The notes below the pieces were generated by a model. The model had not been told where the DNA came from. It worked only from the letters and a program-made list of their open reading frames with translations, and searched no databases. A stretch of DNA of 64,000 nucleotides, taken from CAVWQV01 sp963757115 (GTDB lineage Bacteria; Pseudomonadota; Alphaproteobacteria; Acetobacterales; Acetobacteraceae). The position numbers were made by a program, and so were the translations under genes. The stretch lies in contig CAVWQV010000006.1 of the NCBI GenBank assembly GCA_963757115.1, positions 310,001-374,000 of the forward strand, written 5' to 3'. This document shows, piece after piece, positions 31,102 through 39,736 of the stretch; position 1 is the stretch's first letter, and each line of letters begins with the position of its first letter.

Positions 31102-32331
31102 GTGGCCGGCTGGGCGGCGATCCTGCTGGTCGCTTTCCTGCTCAGCGAGGATCGCCGCCGCATCCCCTGGCGCACCGTAGCTGGCGGGCTTGCGCTGCAA
31201 GTGGGGCTGGCCGTGCTGCTGTTGCGCGTGCCGCTCGCAACCCGCTTGCTCGCGTGGGTTAACCAGGCAGCGCTTGCCTTGCAGAAGGCGACCGACGCCG
31301 GAACCACGTTCCTGTTCGGCTATCTGGCCGGCCCGCCGCTGCCGTTCGCCGAAACGCATCCGGGTGCAAGCTTCATCCTCGCCTTCAACGCGCTGCCCCT
31401 GGTGCTGACGATCAGCGCGCTGGCCGCACTGTTGTTCCATTGGGGCATCCTGCAGCGCGTTACCGCCGCGTTTGCATGGCTGCTCCGGCGCGTGCTCGGC
31501 GTGGGCGGCGCGCTGGCGCTCGGGGCCGCGGTGCACATCTTCCTCGGCATGATCGAGGCGCCGTTGCTGGTGCGGCCCTATCTCGCCGGGATGCAGCGCG
31601 GCGAGCTGTTCGCGCTGATGACATGCGGCATGGCGGGGGTCGCCGGGACCGTGATGGTGATCTACGCCACGTTCCTCGCACCCGTGATCCCAGACGCGCT
31701 CGGCAACATCTTGATCGCCTCCGTCATCAGCACGCCGGCGGCGTTGGCGGTATCCGCGCTGATGGTGCCGTTCGCGGCGGGGCGCGGCGCCGAGGAGCGG
31801 CTGGTGATCGCGGACCCTCCGCTGAACGCTGCGGACGCCCTGGTGAAGGGCACCATGGACGGCCTTCGCCCACTGGTCGCGATCGTGGCGGTTCTGCTGG
31901 TCAGCGTGGCGCTCGTCGCTTTGGTGAACATGGCGTTCGCGCACCTGCCGTTCGTCGGTGGCGACGCGCTGACTTTGCAACGCGCTTTCGCCTGGCCGTT
32001 TCGGCCGGTGATGTGGCTCATCGGAGTCTCCTGGGCCGAGTCGGGCGTCGCCGCGTCCCTCATGGGGACAAAGACCGTGCTCAACGAGTTCGTCGCGTAC
32101 CTGAACCTCGCGAAGCTGCCGGACGGCACGCTGTCGCCGCACGCGCGACTGATCGTGACATACGCGCTCTGCGGCTTCGCCAATTTTGGCAGTTGCGGCA
32201 TTCTGATCGGCGGGCTGTCGGCGATGGTGCCGGAGCGGCGGCACGAGGTGGTGACGCTCGGCGTGCGCTCGATCCTGTCGGGCACGATGGCGACGCTTAC
32301 CAGCGGCGCTGTGGTGGGGCTGATCGGTTAA
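31102..32331 (+). CDS. concentrative nucleoside transporter (CNT/NupC family)
   Basis: 409-aa inner-membrane protein with about eight to ten hydrophobic segments. CNT features are visible: HIFLGMIEAPLLVRPYL carries the Glu in the transmembrane-4 region that contacts nucleoside and ion, and a second WAESGVAASLMGTKTVLNEFVAYL segment is diagnostic of the family. It imports nucleosides with a cation gradient. Start is a GTG at 31102. Placement behind a ThDP enzyme suggests nucleoside or sugar catabolism, but no nucleoside hydrolase or phosphorylase is present. Confidence 0.9.
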   Translation: MAGWAAILLVAFLLSEDRRRIPWRTVAGGLALQVGLAVLLLRVPLATRLLAWVNQAALALQKATDAGTTFLFGYLAGPPLPFAETHPGASFILAFNALPLVLTISALAALLFHWGILQRVTAAFAWLLRRVLGVGGALALGAAVHIFLGMIEAPLLVRPYLAGMQRGELFALMTCGMAGVAGTVMVIYATFLAPVIPDALGNILIASVISTPAALAVSALMVPFAAGRGAEERLVIADPPLNAADALVKGTMDGLRPLVAIVAVLLVSVALVALVNMAFAHLPFVGGDALTLQRAFAWPFRPVMWLIGVSWAESGVAASLMGTKTVLNEFVAYLNLAKLPDGTLSPHARLIVTYALCGFANFGSCGILIGGLSAMVPERRHEVVTLGVRSILSGTMATLTSGAVVGLIG

Positions 32332-32379
32332 GGGCCGCGGGCCTTCTTGCTGGGTGACGAGGGAAGGGGAAGGGCAGGG

Positions 32380-33240
32380 ATGGACTGGACCAAACGGCGG
32401 CAGCGTTTCCGGGCGATCCTCGGTGGTGACAAGTGTTATCATCCTGCCTCGGTGTTCGATCCGTTGTCGGCGCGGATCGCCGAGGATCTCGGCTTCGAGG
32501 TCGGCATGTTCGCCGGCTCAACCGCGTCGTTGACGGTGCTCGGCGCGCCCGACCTGATCCTGCTCACCTTGACCGAGTTCGCGCAGCAGGCCTTGCGCAT
32601 CAATCGCGCGATGGAGGTGCCGCTGCTCGTTGATGCCGACCACGGCTATGGCAATGCGCTCAACGTCATGCGGACGGTGCAGGAGTTGGAAACGGCGGGG
32701 GTGGCGGCGCTCACCATCGAGGACACGGTGCTGCCGCGCCCATACGGTCCGGGTGGCGGCGGCCTGACCTCGATCGAGGAGGGGGTGGGCAAGATGCGCG
32801 CGGCGCTGGCGGCGCGGCAGGACCCGAACCTCGTTATCGTAGGACGCACGATTGCGATGGGCCTGACCAGCACCGAAGACGCGATCGCCCGCGCCCGCGC
32901 CTACGCGGCCACCGGGGTGGATGCGTTCTTCTTCGTCGGCATCACCGAGCGGCAGCAACTCGAGGCCGCCGCGGCGGCCATCGACATTCCGATCATCATT
33001 GGCGGCGGCGGGGACGACCTCGCGGATCGCGACTATCTTGCCGGCCGGAAGGTGCGCGTGGCGCTGCAAGGCCACCAGCCGATCATGGCCGCCGCGCAGG
33101 CGGTGCACGATACGATGAAGGCGCTGCGGGACGGGGTGAAGCCAAAGGATTTGGAAGGAGTGCCCGACGCGGCGTTCATGGCGAGGGCGACGCGGGATCC
33201 GGCGTATAAGGGGTGGACAAAGGAGTTCCTGGGCGGATGA
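32380..33240 (+). CDS. isocitrate lyase/PEP mutase-superfamily enzyme, oxaloacetate decarboxylase-like
   Basis: 286 aa from the ATG at 32380 with a purine-rich GGGAAGGGCAGGG leader. The metal- and substrate-binding signature DADHGYGNALNVMRT and IEDTVLPRPYG are intact. The pattern is that of the PA4872-type oxaloacetate decarboxylases, which remove CO2 from oxaloacetate with Mg. Relatives include carboxyvinyl-carboxyphosphonate phosphorylmutase, so the reaction is inferred. It is the last gene of the cluster that begins with the SAF dehydrogenase. Confidence 0.85.
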   Translation: MDWTKRRQRFRAILGGDKCYHPASVFDPLSARIAEDLGFEVGMFAGSTASLTVLGAPDLILLTLTEFAQQALRINRAMEVPLLVDADHGYGNALNVMRTVQELETAGVAALTIEDTVLPRPYGPGGGGLTSIEEGVGKMRAALAARQDPNLVIVGRTIAMGLTSTEDAIARARAYAATGVDAFFFVGITERQQLEAAAAAIDIPIIIGGGGDDLADRDYLAGRKVRVALQGHQPIMAAAQAVHDTMKALRDGVKPKDLEGVPDAAFMARATRDPAYKGWTKEFLGG

Positions 33241-33540
33241 GCCGTGCGGCGGCCCCTGGACGTGCCTGCACATGTTCCGGTGAGTTCGCTCTCGAGCGAA
33301 GAGGATAATGGTTCCGATCACCAGAACGTCGGGAGGACTGCCTTGGCTGCCCGGGCTCCATTCCTAAAACACGTTTCAGTGGTTACTATCATACCAGGGT
33401 GCCTGCCGAAGATACCGAGCTGGCCCATGTCGGACCGGGCAACCCATGCGGGGGGGAACTATGCGCGACACCGGGCGCCGGCTGGCTAAATCCTATCTGC
33501 GGGAGCCATCTTCGCGGGCGCACACCTGACCCGTGCGGAG
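33241..33540. other. intergenic region, oxaloacetate decarboxylase-like to trmO
   Basis: 300 bases without a gene. A perfect 16-base palindrome (ttcgctc-tc-gagcgaa, 33285-33300) sits 45 bases after the upstream stop. No T-run follows, so it is not a canonical terminator. The two flanking genes are convergent. Confidence 0.45.
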
Positions 33541-34014
33541 CTACCGCGTCGCGTGCGGTTCCAGCCATCCCAGGCTCGCCTCAGGCACCGCGTCGGTGGT
33601 CGGTAGATAGGGCTTGACGTCGAGCAGCGGGGTGCCGTCGAGGCAGTCGAGATAGCGCACCTTCAGGCAATCCTCGCCTTCGAAACCGTCGAACGCCACC
33701 ACCGCGAGGCCGATCGGGTTGGGACGGACCGGACCGCGGGTGGCGAAGAGGCCGCGTTCCTGTGTGTCAAAGGGCGGGACGAAGCGGAGCGCGTAGTCGC
33801 GGGCGGGGCGGTCGAGCCAGTAGAGCAGGATGAGGTGCGAGAACCCGTCGAGGCTCGCCAGGCCCGGAACGAATTCCGGGAGTACCCGGGCGCGGCAGAG
33901 CGGGGCCGGGCGCAACTGACGGCCGTTGCGAGGGCAGTCGGCCATCGTCTTGAACGGGGTCTCGATTACCCCGATGGCTCGCACCGTCCCAAGGGCACCC
34001 GCCGCGGCCGTCAT
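33541..34014 (-). CDS. trmO: tRNA (N6-threonylcarbamoyladenosine A37) methyltransferase family (TrmO/TsaA/VirR)
   Basis: 157-aa YaeB/TsaA-family protein. The family signature is clear: GVIETPFKTMADCPR near the start, LDGFSHLILLYWLDR, and RGPVRPNPIGLAVV (normally TRSPxRPNPIG). TrmO methylates t6A37 of tRNA-Thr using SAM. It lacks the C-terminal lid extension of the E. coli enzyme and so is the short form. The start overlaps the stop of the thioesterase gene by four bases. Confidence 0.85.
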   Translation of the reverse strand: MTAAAGALGTVRAIGVIETPFKTMADCPRNGRQLRPAPLCRARVLPEFVPGLASLDGFSHLILLYWLDRPARDYALRFVPPFDTQERGLFATRGPVRPNPIGLAVVAFDGFEGEDCLKVRYLDCLDGTPLLDVKPYLPTTDAVPEASLGWLEPHATR

Positions 34015-34478
34015 CGGACGGGCATCGCGATGCGTCGCCCGGCATTGTCGGGCCTGACCTGCGGGATCAGCGATGCCAGCCGCTCGCGCAACGGCGGCGG
34101 CAACTCGCGATCGAATCGGGCCACGCTCTCGAAACTCGCGGCGCGGTATCCTTCGCCGGCGTGAAACATCGTCTGAAACAGATGAAGGCCGTGCGCCTCG
34201 ACCCCGATCACCTGGGTGACGACGCGCAGACGATCGCCCCGCTTCACCTCGCGCTCGTAGAGCGTGTGCATCTGCGTGAGCCGCAGCGCGGGGCCTAGTC
34301 CCATCTCCGTTCGCAGCACCTCGAGCGCGTCGGTGAAGACGAGCACGTAGTAGGCAAGGTTCATGTGGTCGTTGTCATCGATCCATGCCTCGCGGACGAT
34401 GTCCTCGTAATCCATCGTCGATCCGCGTGTCTCCGGCATCCCGCTCGCCCGATCGTCCGCCTCAAGCTTGTTAGACAT
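34011..34478 (-). CDS. thioesterase-family (4HBT hot-dog) protein
   Basis: 155 aa. The hot-dog fold signature is DNDHMNLAYYVLVFTDALEVL with an Asp-His pair, followed by TLYEREVKRGDRLRV. Relatives act as acyl-CoA or betainyl-CoA thioesterases; the thioester here is unknown. The first 20 residues are charged and may be dispensable (a second ATG lies at MDYED). Coupled to trmO by an ATGA overlap. Divergent from the DUF4239-type gene. Confidence 0.8.
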   Translation of the reverse strand: MSNKLEADDRASGMPETRGSTMDYEDIVREAWIDDNDHMNLAYYVLVFTDALEVLRTEMGLGPALRLTQMHTLYEREVKRGDRLRVVTQVIGVEAHGLHLFQTMFHAGEGYRAASFESVARFDRELPPPLRERLASLIPQVRPDNAGRRIAMPVR

Positions 34479-34568
34479 GTAGGGAACGGGTCAAGCTCGA
34501 CGCCAAATCGATTCTCGACCGGTCCTCTCGACGATCCCCCCGGGCACCGGCGCAAGCAAAAGGCCACA

Positions 34569-35357
34569 ATGTTCTACATAGCGACCTTGCCATTATGGGC
34601 TTCGGGGCTGCTGCTGGTGGGGCTGACCACGGCGTTGGCTATGCTCGGCCCGTCCTTCGTCCGGCGCCGCGTCTCGCTCGAACGCCTCACGACGAACAAC
34701 GAGGTGGCCGGCTTCAAGTTCGCCGTGGTCGGTGTGGTCTACGCCGTGCTCATCGCGTTCGCGGTCATTGTCGTTTGGGAGAAGTTCAGCGACGCCGAGC
34801 ACACGGTCGTGCAGGAGGCCGGGGCCGTGGCAGGGCTGTATCGGCTGACCGATGGCGTCGGCGACGAGGGAAAGGTGGCCATCCGCGATGCACTGACGGC
34901 TTACCTGCACGCGGCGATCGAGAATGACTGGCCTACAATGTCGAGGGGACAACCAAGCCCCGAGGGCACCCAATCGCTCAACGCGCTCTATCGGACGGTC
35001 CTGTCCATCAACCTCCGAGAAGATCGGGCGAAGCTCGTTTTCCCCGAACTGCTCCACCAGCTCGATGAGATCACACAGGCACGGCGCACCCGATTGGTCC
35101 TCGCATCGGGCGCGGTGCCGGGAGTCGTGTGGCTGGCGTTGTTCGCGGGCGCCTTCCTTACAGTGGGCTTTGCGATGTTTTTCGCGACGGAAAGCCTCCG
35201 CTCGCAAACCCTGATGGCGGGGTTGCTGGCCATCATCATCTTCATGGGTTTGTTTGTGATCGCGGCCATCGACTACCCTTATTCGGGCGAGGTTCAAGTC
35301 AGGCCCGAAGCGTTGCAACGGGTCCTGGAGGATTTCTCCGCGCCGGCGCACCCATAA
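34569..35357 (+). CDS. DUF4239-type (bestrophin-like) membrane protein
   Basis: 262 aa from ATG 34569. Four transmembrane helices: two near the N-terminus (LPLWASGLLLVGLTTALAML; VVGVVYAVLIAFAVIVVW) and two near the C-terminus (VVWLALFAGAFLTVGFAMFF; GLLAIIIFMGLFVIAA), with a long soluble loop of about 110 residues between. This layout matches the bestrophin-like DUF4239 proteins, whose role is unproven. The frame is open further upstream, but only the part after the ATG is protein-like. Convergent with cbpM. Confidence 0.75.
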   Translation: MFYIATLPLWASGLLLVGLTTALAMLGPSFVRRRVSLERLTTNNEVAGFKFAVVGVVYAVLIAFAVIVVWEKFSDAEHTVVQEAGAVAGLYRLTDGVGDEGKVAIRDALTAYLHAAIENDWPTMSRGQPSPEGTQSLNALYRTVLSINLREDRAKLVFPELLHQLDEITQARRTRLVLASGAVPGVVWLALFAGAFLTVGFAMFFATESLRSQTLMAGLLAIIIFMGLFVIAAIDYPYSGEVQVRPEALQRVLEDFSAPAHP

Positions 35358-35375
35358 TCTGCACTCGAGCGCTTG

Positions 35376-35699
35376 TTAGGGCGCCGCGTCCAACGCGCCG
35401 AGGATCGACCGGCGCACGTCCGCGGGCTGATCGCTGACCGCCTGTACCACCGATCGCAGCCGTCCGCGCAACTCGTACACCTGGTCCACCAGCGACAGCA
35501 CGACCGGGATCGACTTGTCGGGAAGGGCCATCCCGGTGCGCAGGTCGCGGATCAACCGCACGCGCGCGATGTCGATCTCCTGGAACACGAGGCGTGCGCC
35601 GTCTTGTTCGGGCCGCACCCAGCCGCGCTCGACCCAGCTCGTAATCTCGACCACGGTCGTGTCCGCGATCAGCCGCGCGAGAGATTCGAGCTCCATCAC
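35376..35699 (-). CDS. cbpM: chaperone modulator CbpM
   Basis: 107 aa, all helical. The N-terminal half has a MerR-like helix-turn-helix layout (ELESLARLIADTTVVEITSWVERGWV), the hallmark of CbpM, which binds the J-domain of CbpA and inhibits it. Start GTG 35699, with an ATG three bases on; it overlaps the TGA of cbpA. The pair is a standard co-chaperone operon. Confidence 0.82.
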   Translation of the reverse strand: MMELESLARLIADTTVVEITSWVERGWVRPEQDGARLVFQEIDIARVRLIRDLRTGMALPDKSIPVVLSLVDQVYELRGRLRSVVQAVSDQPADVRRSILGALDAAP

Positions 35700-36595
35700 A
35701 GCCCCTCCATTCCGGCGCGCGGGTCGGCATCGTGCTCAGGCGACCAGGTCTTGAGGAACGCCTCAAGTGCAGGCTCATTCCCGGGCGGGACCACCACGCT
35801 AAGCTGGACGAACTGGTGCCCGCCGGAGATGCCCCGGCCCCGTAGCCGGAGCCGCGTTCCGGTGCCGGAGCCCCTTGGGATAGTCAGGCGAACCGGTCCC
35901 TTGACGGTGGGTACTTCAAGGGTCGTCCCGAGCACCGCTTCCTTCAAGGTCACGGGGAGATCCAGGATGATGTCGTCGCCCTCGCGGCGGAAACGCGGGT
36001 GCGGCGCGACGGTGATCTCCACCAGCGCGTCGCCGGGCGGCCCGTCGCCGAAGCCGGGGTGGCCCTGACCCTTGAGCCGAAGGACGTGCCCGTCTTGCAA
36101 CCCAGCCGGGATCGTCACGTCGAGCGTCTTGCCGTCCGGTAGGGTGATCCGCCGAACCGTGCCGTTCGCCGCGTCGAGGAAGCTCACCGTGAGCGAGTAC
36201 TGCGCATCGTCGCCCCGCGCGCTGAAGCCGCGGCCGCCCCGAGCGCGGCGGCCGAACGCCTGGGACAGAATGCTTTCGAGGTCTTCAGCGTCGAACGGCG
36301 CGTCCGTGCGGTATTTGCCCTGACCGGTGGCATCGCCGAAGTCGCGATAGAACGGGCGTTCGGGCGGCTTCTCCGCCCCGCTCGCGTCGATCTCTCCCCG
36401 GTCGAAGCGGGCGCGCTTCTCCGGGTCCGAGAGCAGGTCGTGCGCGGCGTTGATCGCCTTGAAGCGATCAGCAGCCTCTGGCTTGCCAGGGTTGAGGTCC
36501 GGGTGGTGTTTCTTGGCGAGCTTGCGGTATGCGGCGCGGATCGCCTCGGGGGCGGCGTTCCGTTCCACGCCGAGCGTCACATAGGGGTCTTCCAT
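35696..36595 (-). CDS. cbpA: DnaJ-type co-chaperone CbpA
   Basis: 299 aa. J-domain at 1-65 with the HPD motif at 31-33 (KKHHPDLNPG), a Gly-rich linker with GRRARGGRGFSARG, and two C-terminal substrate-binding beta domains (DVTIPAGLQDGHVLRLKGQGHPGFG; LRLRGRGISGG). No zinc-finger domain, so it is CbpA/DjlA-like class II rather than DnaJ. It delivers clients to DnaK and stimulates its ATPase. Coupled to cbpM, its inhibitor, by a four-base overlap. Confidence 0.93.
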   Translation of the reverse strand: MEDPYVTLGVERNAAPEAIRAAYRKLAKKHHPDLNPGKPEAADRFKAINAAHDLLSDPEKRARFDRGEIDASGAEKPPERPFYRDFGDATGQGKYRTDAPFDAEDLESILSQAFGRRARGGRGFSARGDDAQYSLTVSFLDAANGTVRRITLPDGKTLDVTIPAGLQDGHVLRLKGQGHPGFGDGPPGDALVEITVAPHPRFRREGDDIILDLPVTLKEAVLGTTLEVPTVKGPVRLTIPRGSGTGTRLRLRGRGISGGHQFVQLSVVVPPGNEPALEAFLKTWSPEHDADPRAGMEGL

Positions 36596-36651
36596 GCGGC
36601 GGACTTAGTGCGACCGACCGGCGGCTGCGAGTAGGCCGGTGCGGCCGATCG

Positions 36652-37449
36652 CTAGGTTCCGCTCCAAACGGGCTGACGCTTGCCGAGGAACGCGTCGATA
36701 CCTTCGGCGGCGTCCCGGGCCATCATGTTCCGCGTCATCACCTCGCTCGTGTACCGGTAGGCGCTCGCGAGGTCCATCTCCGCCTGGCGGTAGAACGCTT
36801 CCTTGCCGATCGCCACGGTAAGCGGGCTCTTGTCCGCGATCTGCTGGGCGAGCGCCTGAACCGCGTCGTCCAGCGCGGCCTCGGCCACGACGCGGTTGAC
36901 CAGGCCGAGCGCGCGCGCCTCGGCGGCGCCGATCAGCTCGCCGGTGAGCAGCATCTCCATGGCAGCCTTGCGCCCAACCGCCCGCGACAACGCCACCATG
37001 GGCGTTGAGCAGAACAGGCCGATATTGACCCCTGGGGTGGCGAAGCGCGCCGTGTCCGCCGCGACCGCGAGATCGCAGGTCGCGACGAGCTGGCACCCTG
37101 CTGCGGTAGCGACCCCATGCACCCGGGCGATGACCGGCTTCGGCAAGGCCACGATCCGCTGCATGAGCCGCGAGCACTGCGCGAACAGGGCCTCATAGAC
37201 TTCGCGGCCTGGATTGGCGCGGATCTCCCGGAGATCGTGCCCGGCGCAGAAGGCGGGGCCGGCGCCCCCGAGCACAACGACGTGGATCGAGCGGTCCGCG
37301 GCCACCGCCTCCAGCGCGTCCTCGAGCGCGGTCATCAAATCGACCGACAGCGCGTTCCGCGCGAGGGGGCGGTTCAGCGTTAGGAACGCAACCGCGCCCC
37401 GGTCCTCGCGGAGCAGCACCGGCTCGGACGGCTTGAGGGCAGCGCTCAT
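36652..37449 (-). CDS. enoyl-CoA hydratase/isomerase-family protein
   Basis: 265-aa crotonase fold. The oxyanion-hole segments are visible: FCAGHDLREI and HGVATAAGCQLVATCDLA. The acidic pair of canonical hydratases is replaced by other residues in the second segment (GVNIGLFCSTPMVAL), as in the ECHDC3-like subgroup, so hydration of enoyl-CoA is plausible but not certain. It lies four bases after the acyl-CoA synthetase on the same strand, giving a probable acyl-CoA operon. Confidence 0.85.
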   Translation of the reverse strand: MSAALKPSEPVLLREDRGAVAFLTLNRPLARNALSVDLMTALEDALEAVAADRSIHVVVLGGAGPAFCAGHDLREIRANPGREVYEALFAQCSRLMQRIVALPKPVIARVHGVATAAGCQLVATCDLAVAADTARFATPGVNIGLFCSTPMVALSRAVGRKAAMEMLLTGELIGAAEARALGLVNRVVAEAALDDAVQALAQQIADKSPLTVAIGKEAFYRQAEMDLASAYRYTSEVMTRNMMARDAAEGIDAFLGKRQPVWSGT

Positions 37450-37453
37450 GGTG

Positions 37454-39589
37454 TCAGGCCTTCACGATCAGCGCGTCGACGGCGGTGATCCGGTCGCCGG
37501 CGCAGATAAGCGGGTTGACGTCCAGTTCGGCAATGCGGTCCTGCTGGTCGGCGACGAACAGCGAAACGCGGCTGATCACATCGGCAAGCCGGCCGAGATC
37601 GACTGCGGGCAGGTTGCGGAAGCCTTCAAGCAGCTTGATGCCCTTGAGCTGGCGCAGCATCCCGAGCGCCTCGTCGCGGCCGACCGGGGCCAGCGCCAGC
37701 ACCGTGTCCTTCATCAGCTCGACCAGGATGCCGCCCAGGCCCACCACGACGAGTGGACCGAACAGCGGATCGACGCGGCCACCCACCACCATCTCGGCAC
37801 CCTGAGGCACCATCGGCTGCACCAGAACGCCGTTAACCCGGGGCTTCGGGACGACCGCGTTGGCGCGGTCCATGATCACCGCATAGGCGTCGCGAACCTC
37901 GGCCGCGCTGCGCAGATTGAGGCGGATCACGCCGGCCTCCGTCTTGTGCGGCAGGTCGGGGCTTTCGGCCTTCAGCACGACCGGCATTCCGAGCGCCTCG
38001 GCGGCGGCGGCCGCCTCGTCGGCGCTCTGCACGAGCTTCTCGCCGACGACGGGCACGCCGTAGCACGCCAGCACGTCCTTGGCCTCGCGCTCGGTCAGCG
38101 CCTTGGTGGTCGCGGCCTCGATCAGCTGACCGGCCCGCGCGCGCGCCGCCTCGTCCACCAGCCGCTCGGGGGCTTTGCGGGGGTTCCGGCGTAGCTCCGA
38201 GCGCCACTGCCACGCGGCCAAGGTGGCGAAGCAATTGTCCATCGAGCGGAACAGCGCCATGTTGTCGGACGTCTCGATTTCCTTGACACCCGGCCCCGCC
38301 AGCCACTCGTTGGTCCAAACGTGGCAGACGATCTTGCTGTTCGCGCCGCCGAGTTCATCGAAGGTCGGCAGGCGGGTAGCGCCCATCTCGCTGGCATAGG
38401 CCTGCGGATAGACCATTGCGGCGTAGGGCGCGTGCTCGAGCAGCGCGCCGGCGCAGGCGATCAGCGATTCCGGGGCGTTGATCACCTGCGCCGTCACGTC
38501 GCATGGGTTCGCGGCGACGCCGAAATCCGGGATGTGCTGCTCGAGGACTGCTTTCATCTCGGGCGTCGGTTGGGGCAGCGGCACCCCGTGCTCCTCGGCG
38601 CTATCCGCGGCCATGATCGCTGCTCCGCCGGAGGTTGCGAGCACCGCCACCCCGGGCCCGGACGGCTCGCCAGCCTTGGCGAAGAACGCCGCCGTGTCGA
38701 TCAGCCGCTCGTAGTCATCGACCAGCACGATGCCCGCCCGCTTGAATGCCGCCCGATAGGTGGCGTGCGTGCCGGCGAGGGAGCCGGTGTGGGACATGGC
38801 TGCTGCGGCACCCTGCTCGCCCTTGGCGATCTTGAACACGATCAGCGGCTTGTCGTTGTTCCACGCGATCTCCGCGGCCTCCAGGAGCCGCTCGGGATTG
38901 GAGGAGCCCTCGAACACGCAGGCGATTGCGGTGCAGTCGGGATCGTCGGCGAGATAGGCAACGTAGTCCGACATGTCGATGTCGCAGCTATTGCCGGACG
39001 TCAGCAGATGGCTGAACGAGACCCCGCGCGCCGCCGCCTGCCCGAGGGAGAAGCCGAGTGCGCCCGACTGGCTGATCAGGCCGATGTTGCGGTGTCCGAT
39101 CGTGGGAGGCGGGGTCAGGGTCATGAACGTGACGATGCATGACCGGCGGGTGTTGGCCGTGCCGATGCAGTTCGGCCCCACGATCCGCATGCCGCTTTCG
39201 CGGGAGATCGCCGACAGCCGCTCCTGCTGCGCAATCCGCTCCGGCAGGCCGACCTCTGAATAGCCGGATGCGAAGATGATCGCGCCGCCGACGCCGGTCT
39301 CCGCGCATTGCACGACGATGTCCTCGACAGCCTCGCGGGCAGCGCAGATCACGGCGCAATCGACCGCTTCGGGCAGCGCGCCGACATTCGGGTAGCACTT
39401 CAGCCCGCCCACCTCCTCGTACCGCGGGTTGATCGGGTAGACGCGCCCGTCGAACTGCTTGAGGTTGTTGAGCGCCCGTTCGCCGAAAGCGCCCGCGCGG
39501 GTCGACGCTCCCACCACGGCGAGGCTGGAAGGCGCCAATAGGCGCGACATCTGGGCGTGGCGGTAGACGGATCGCGGCGCAGCTCGCAT
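37454..39589 (-). CDS. NDP-forming acyl-CoA synthetase (acetate-CoA ligase, ADP-forming type)
   Basis: 711 aa in one chain: a CoA-binding Rossmann domain (SLAVVGAST), a succinyl-CoA-ligase-like domain with the phosphorylated His267 in MSHTGSLAG, and a C-terminal ATP-grasp domain (VVLKAESPDLPHKTEAGVI; GLGGILVEL). Family members join acids to CoA using ATP to ADP + Pi, and in reverse make ATP. The acid substrate is unknown. The following enoyl-CoA hydratase suggests it feeds a beta-oxidation-like route. ATG 39589 was kept, though a second ATG at 39550 is possible. Confidence 0.9.
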   Translation of the reverse strand: MRAAPRSVYRHAQMSRLLAPSSLAVVGASTRAGAFGERALNNLKQFDGRVYPINPRYEEVGGLKCYPNVGALPEAVDCAVICAAREAVEDIVVQCAETGVGGAIIFASGYSEVGLPERIAQQERLSAISRESGMRIVGPNCIGTANTRRSCIVTFMTLTPPPTIGHRNIGLISQSGALGFSLGQAAARGVSFSHLLTSGNSCDIDMSDYVAYLADDPDCTAIACVFEGSSNPERLLEAAEIAWNNDKPLIVFKIAKGEQGAAAAMSHTGSLAGTHATYRAAFKRAGIVLVDDYERLIDTAAFFAKAGEPSGPGVAVLATSGGAAIMAADSAEEHGVPLPQPTPEMKAVLEQHIPDFGVAANPCDVTAQVINAPESLIACAGALLEHAPYAAMVYPQAYASEMGATRLPTFDELGGANSKIVCHVWTNEWLAGPGVKEIETSDNMALFRSMDNCFATLAAWQWRSELRRNPRKAPERLVDEAARARAGQLIEAATTKALTEREAKDVLACYGVPVVGEKLVQSADEAAAAAEALGMPVVLKAESPDLPHKTEAGVIRLNLRSAAEVRDAYAVIMDRANAVVPKPRVNGVLVQPMVPQGAEMVVGGRVDPLFGPLVVVGLGGILVELMKDTVLALAPVGRDEALGMLRQLKGIKLLEGFRNLPAVDLGRLADVISRVSLFVADQQDRIAELDVNPLICAGDRITAVDALIVKA

Positions 39590-39736
39590 CTATGGATTGC
39601 TTCCTGGAGTTTCCGGCTCGCCCGCCCCGGGGGTGTCACCGGACTGGTTACCGTTTGACGATTTGCTTTGGCCAACCATACTGGCCGGTATAGGGACCGG
39701 CAAGAAGCGGGCCGGCGTGTCGCGGCGGGGGAACCG

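Noticed and set aside
32329..32350. Inverted repeat after the nucleoside transporter stop (aagggcc..gggcctt)
   Set aside because: The stem contains a mismatch and the T-run is only two bases, and the next gene begins within 50 bases, so a terminator is not supported.
29329..32442. A 1,037-codon open frame on the minus strand
   Set aside because: Rich in Arg, His, Glu and Gln with no family motifs. It lies exactly antisense to the well-supported ThDP enzyme, nucleoside transporter and decarboxylase genes, a common artefact at high GC.
33244..33489. Possible small gene (81 codons) between the decarboxylase-like gene and trmO
   Set aside because: No ribosome-binding site, no recognisable motif, and composition unlike neighbouring proteins.
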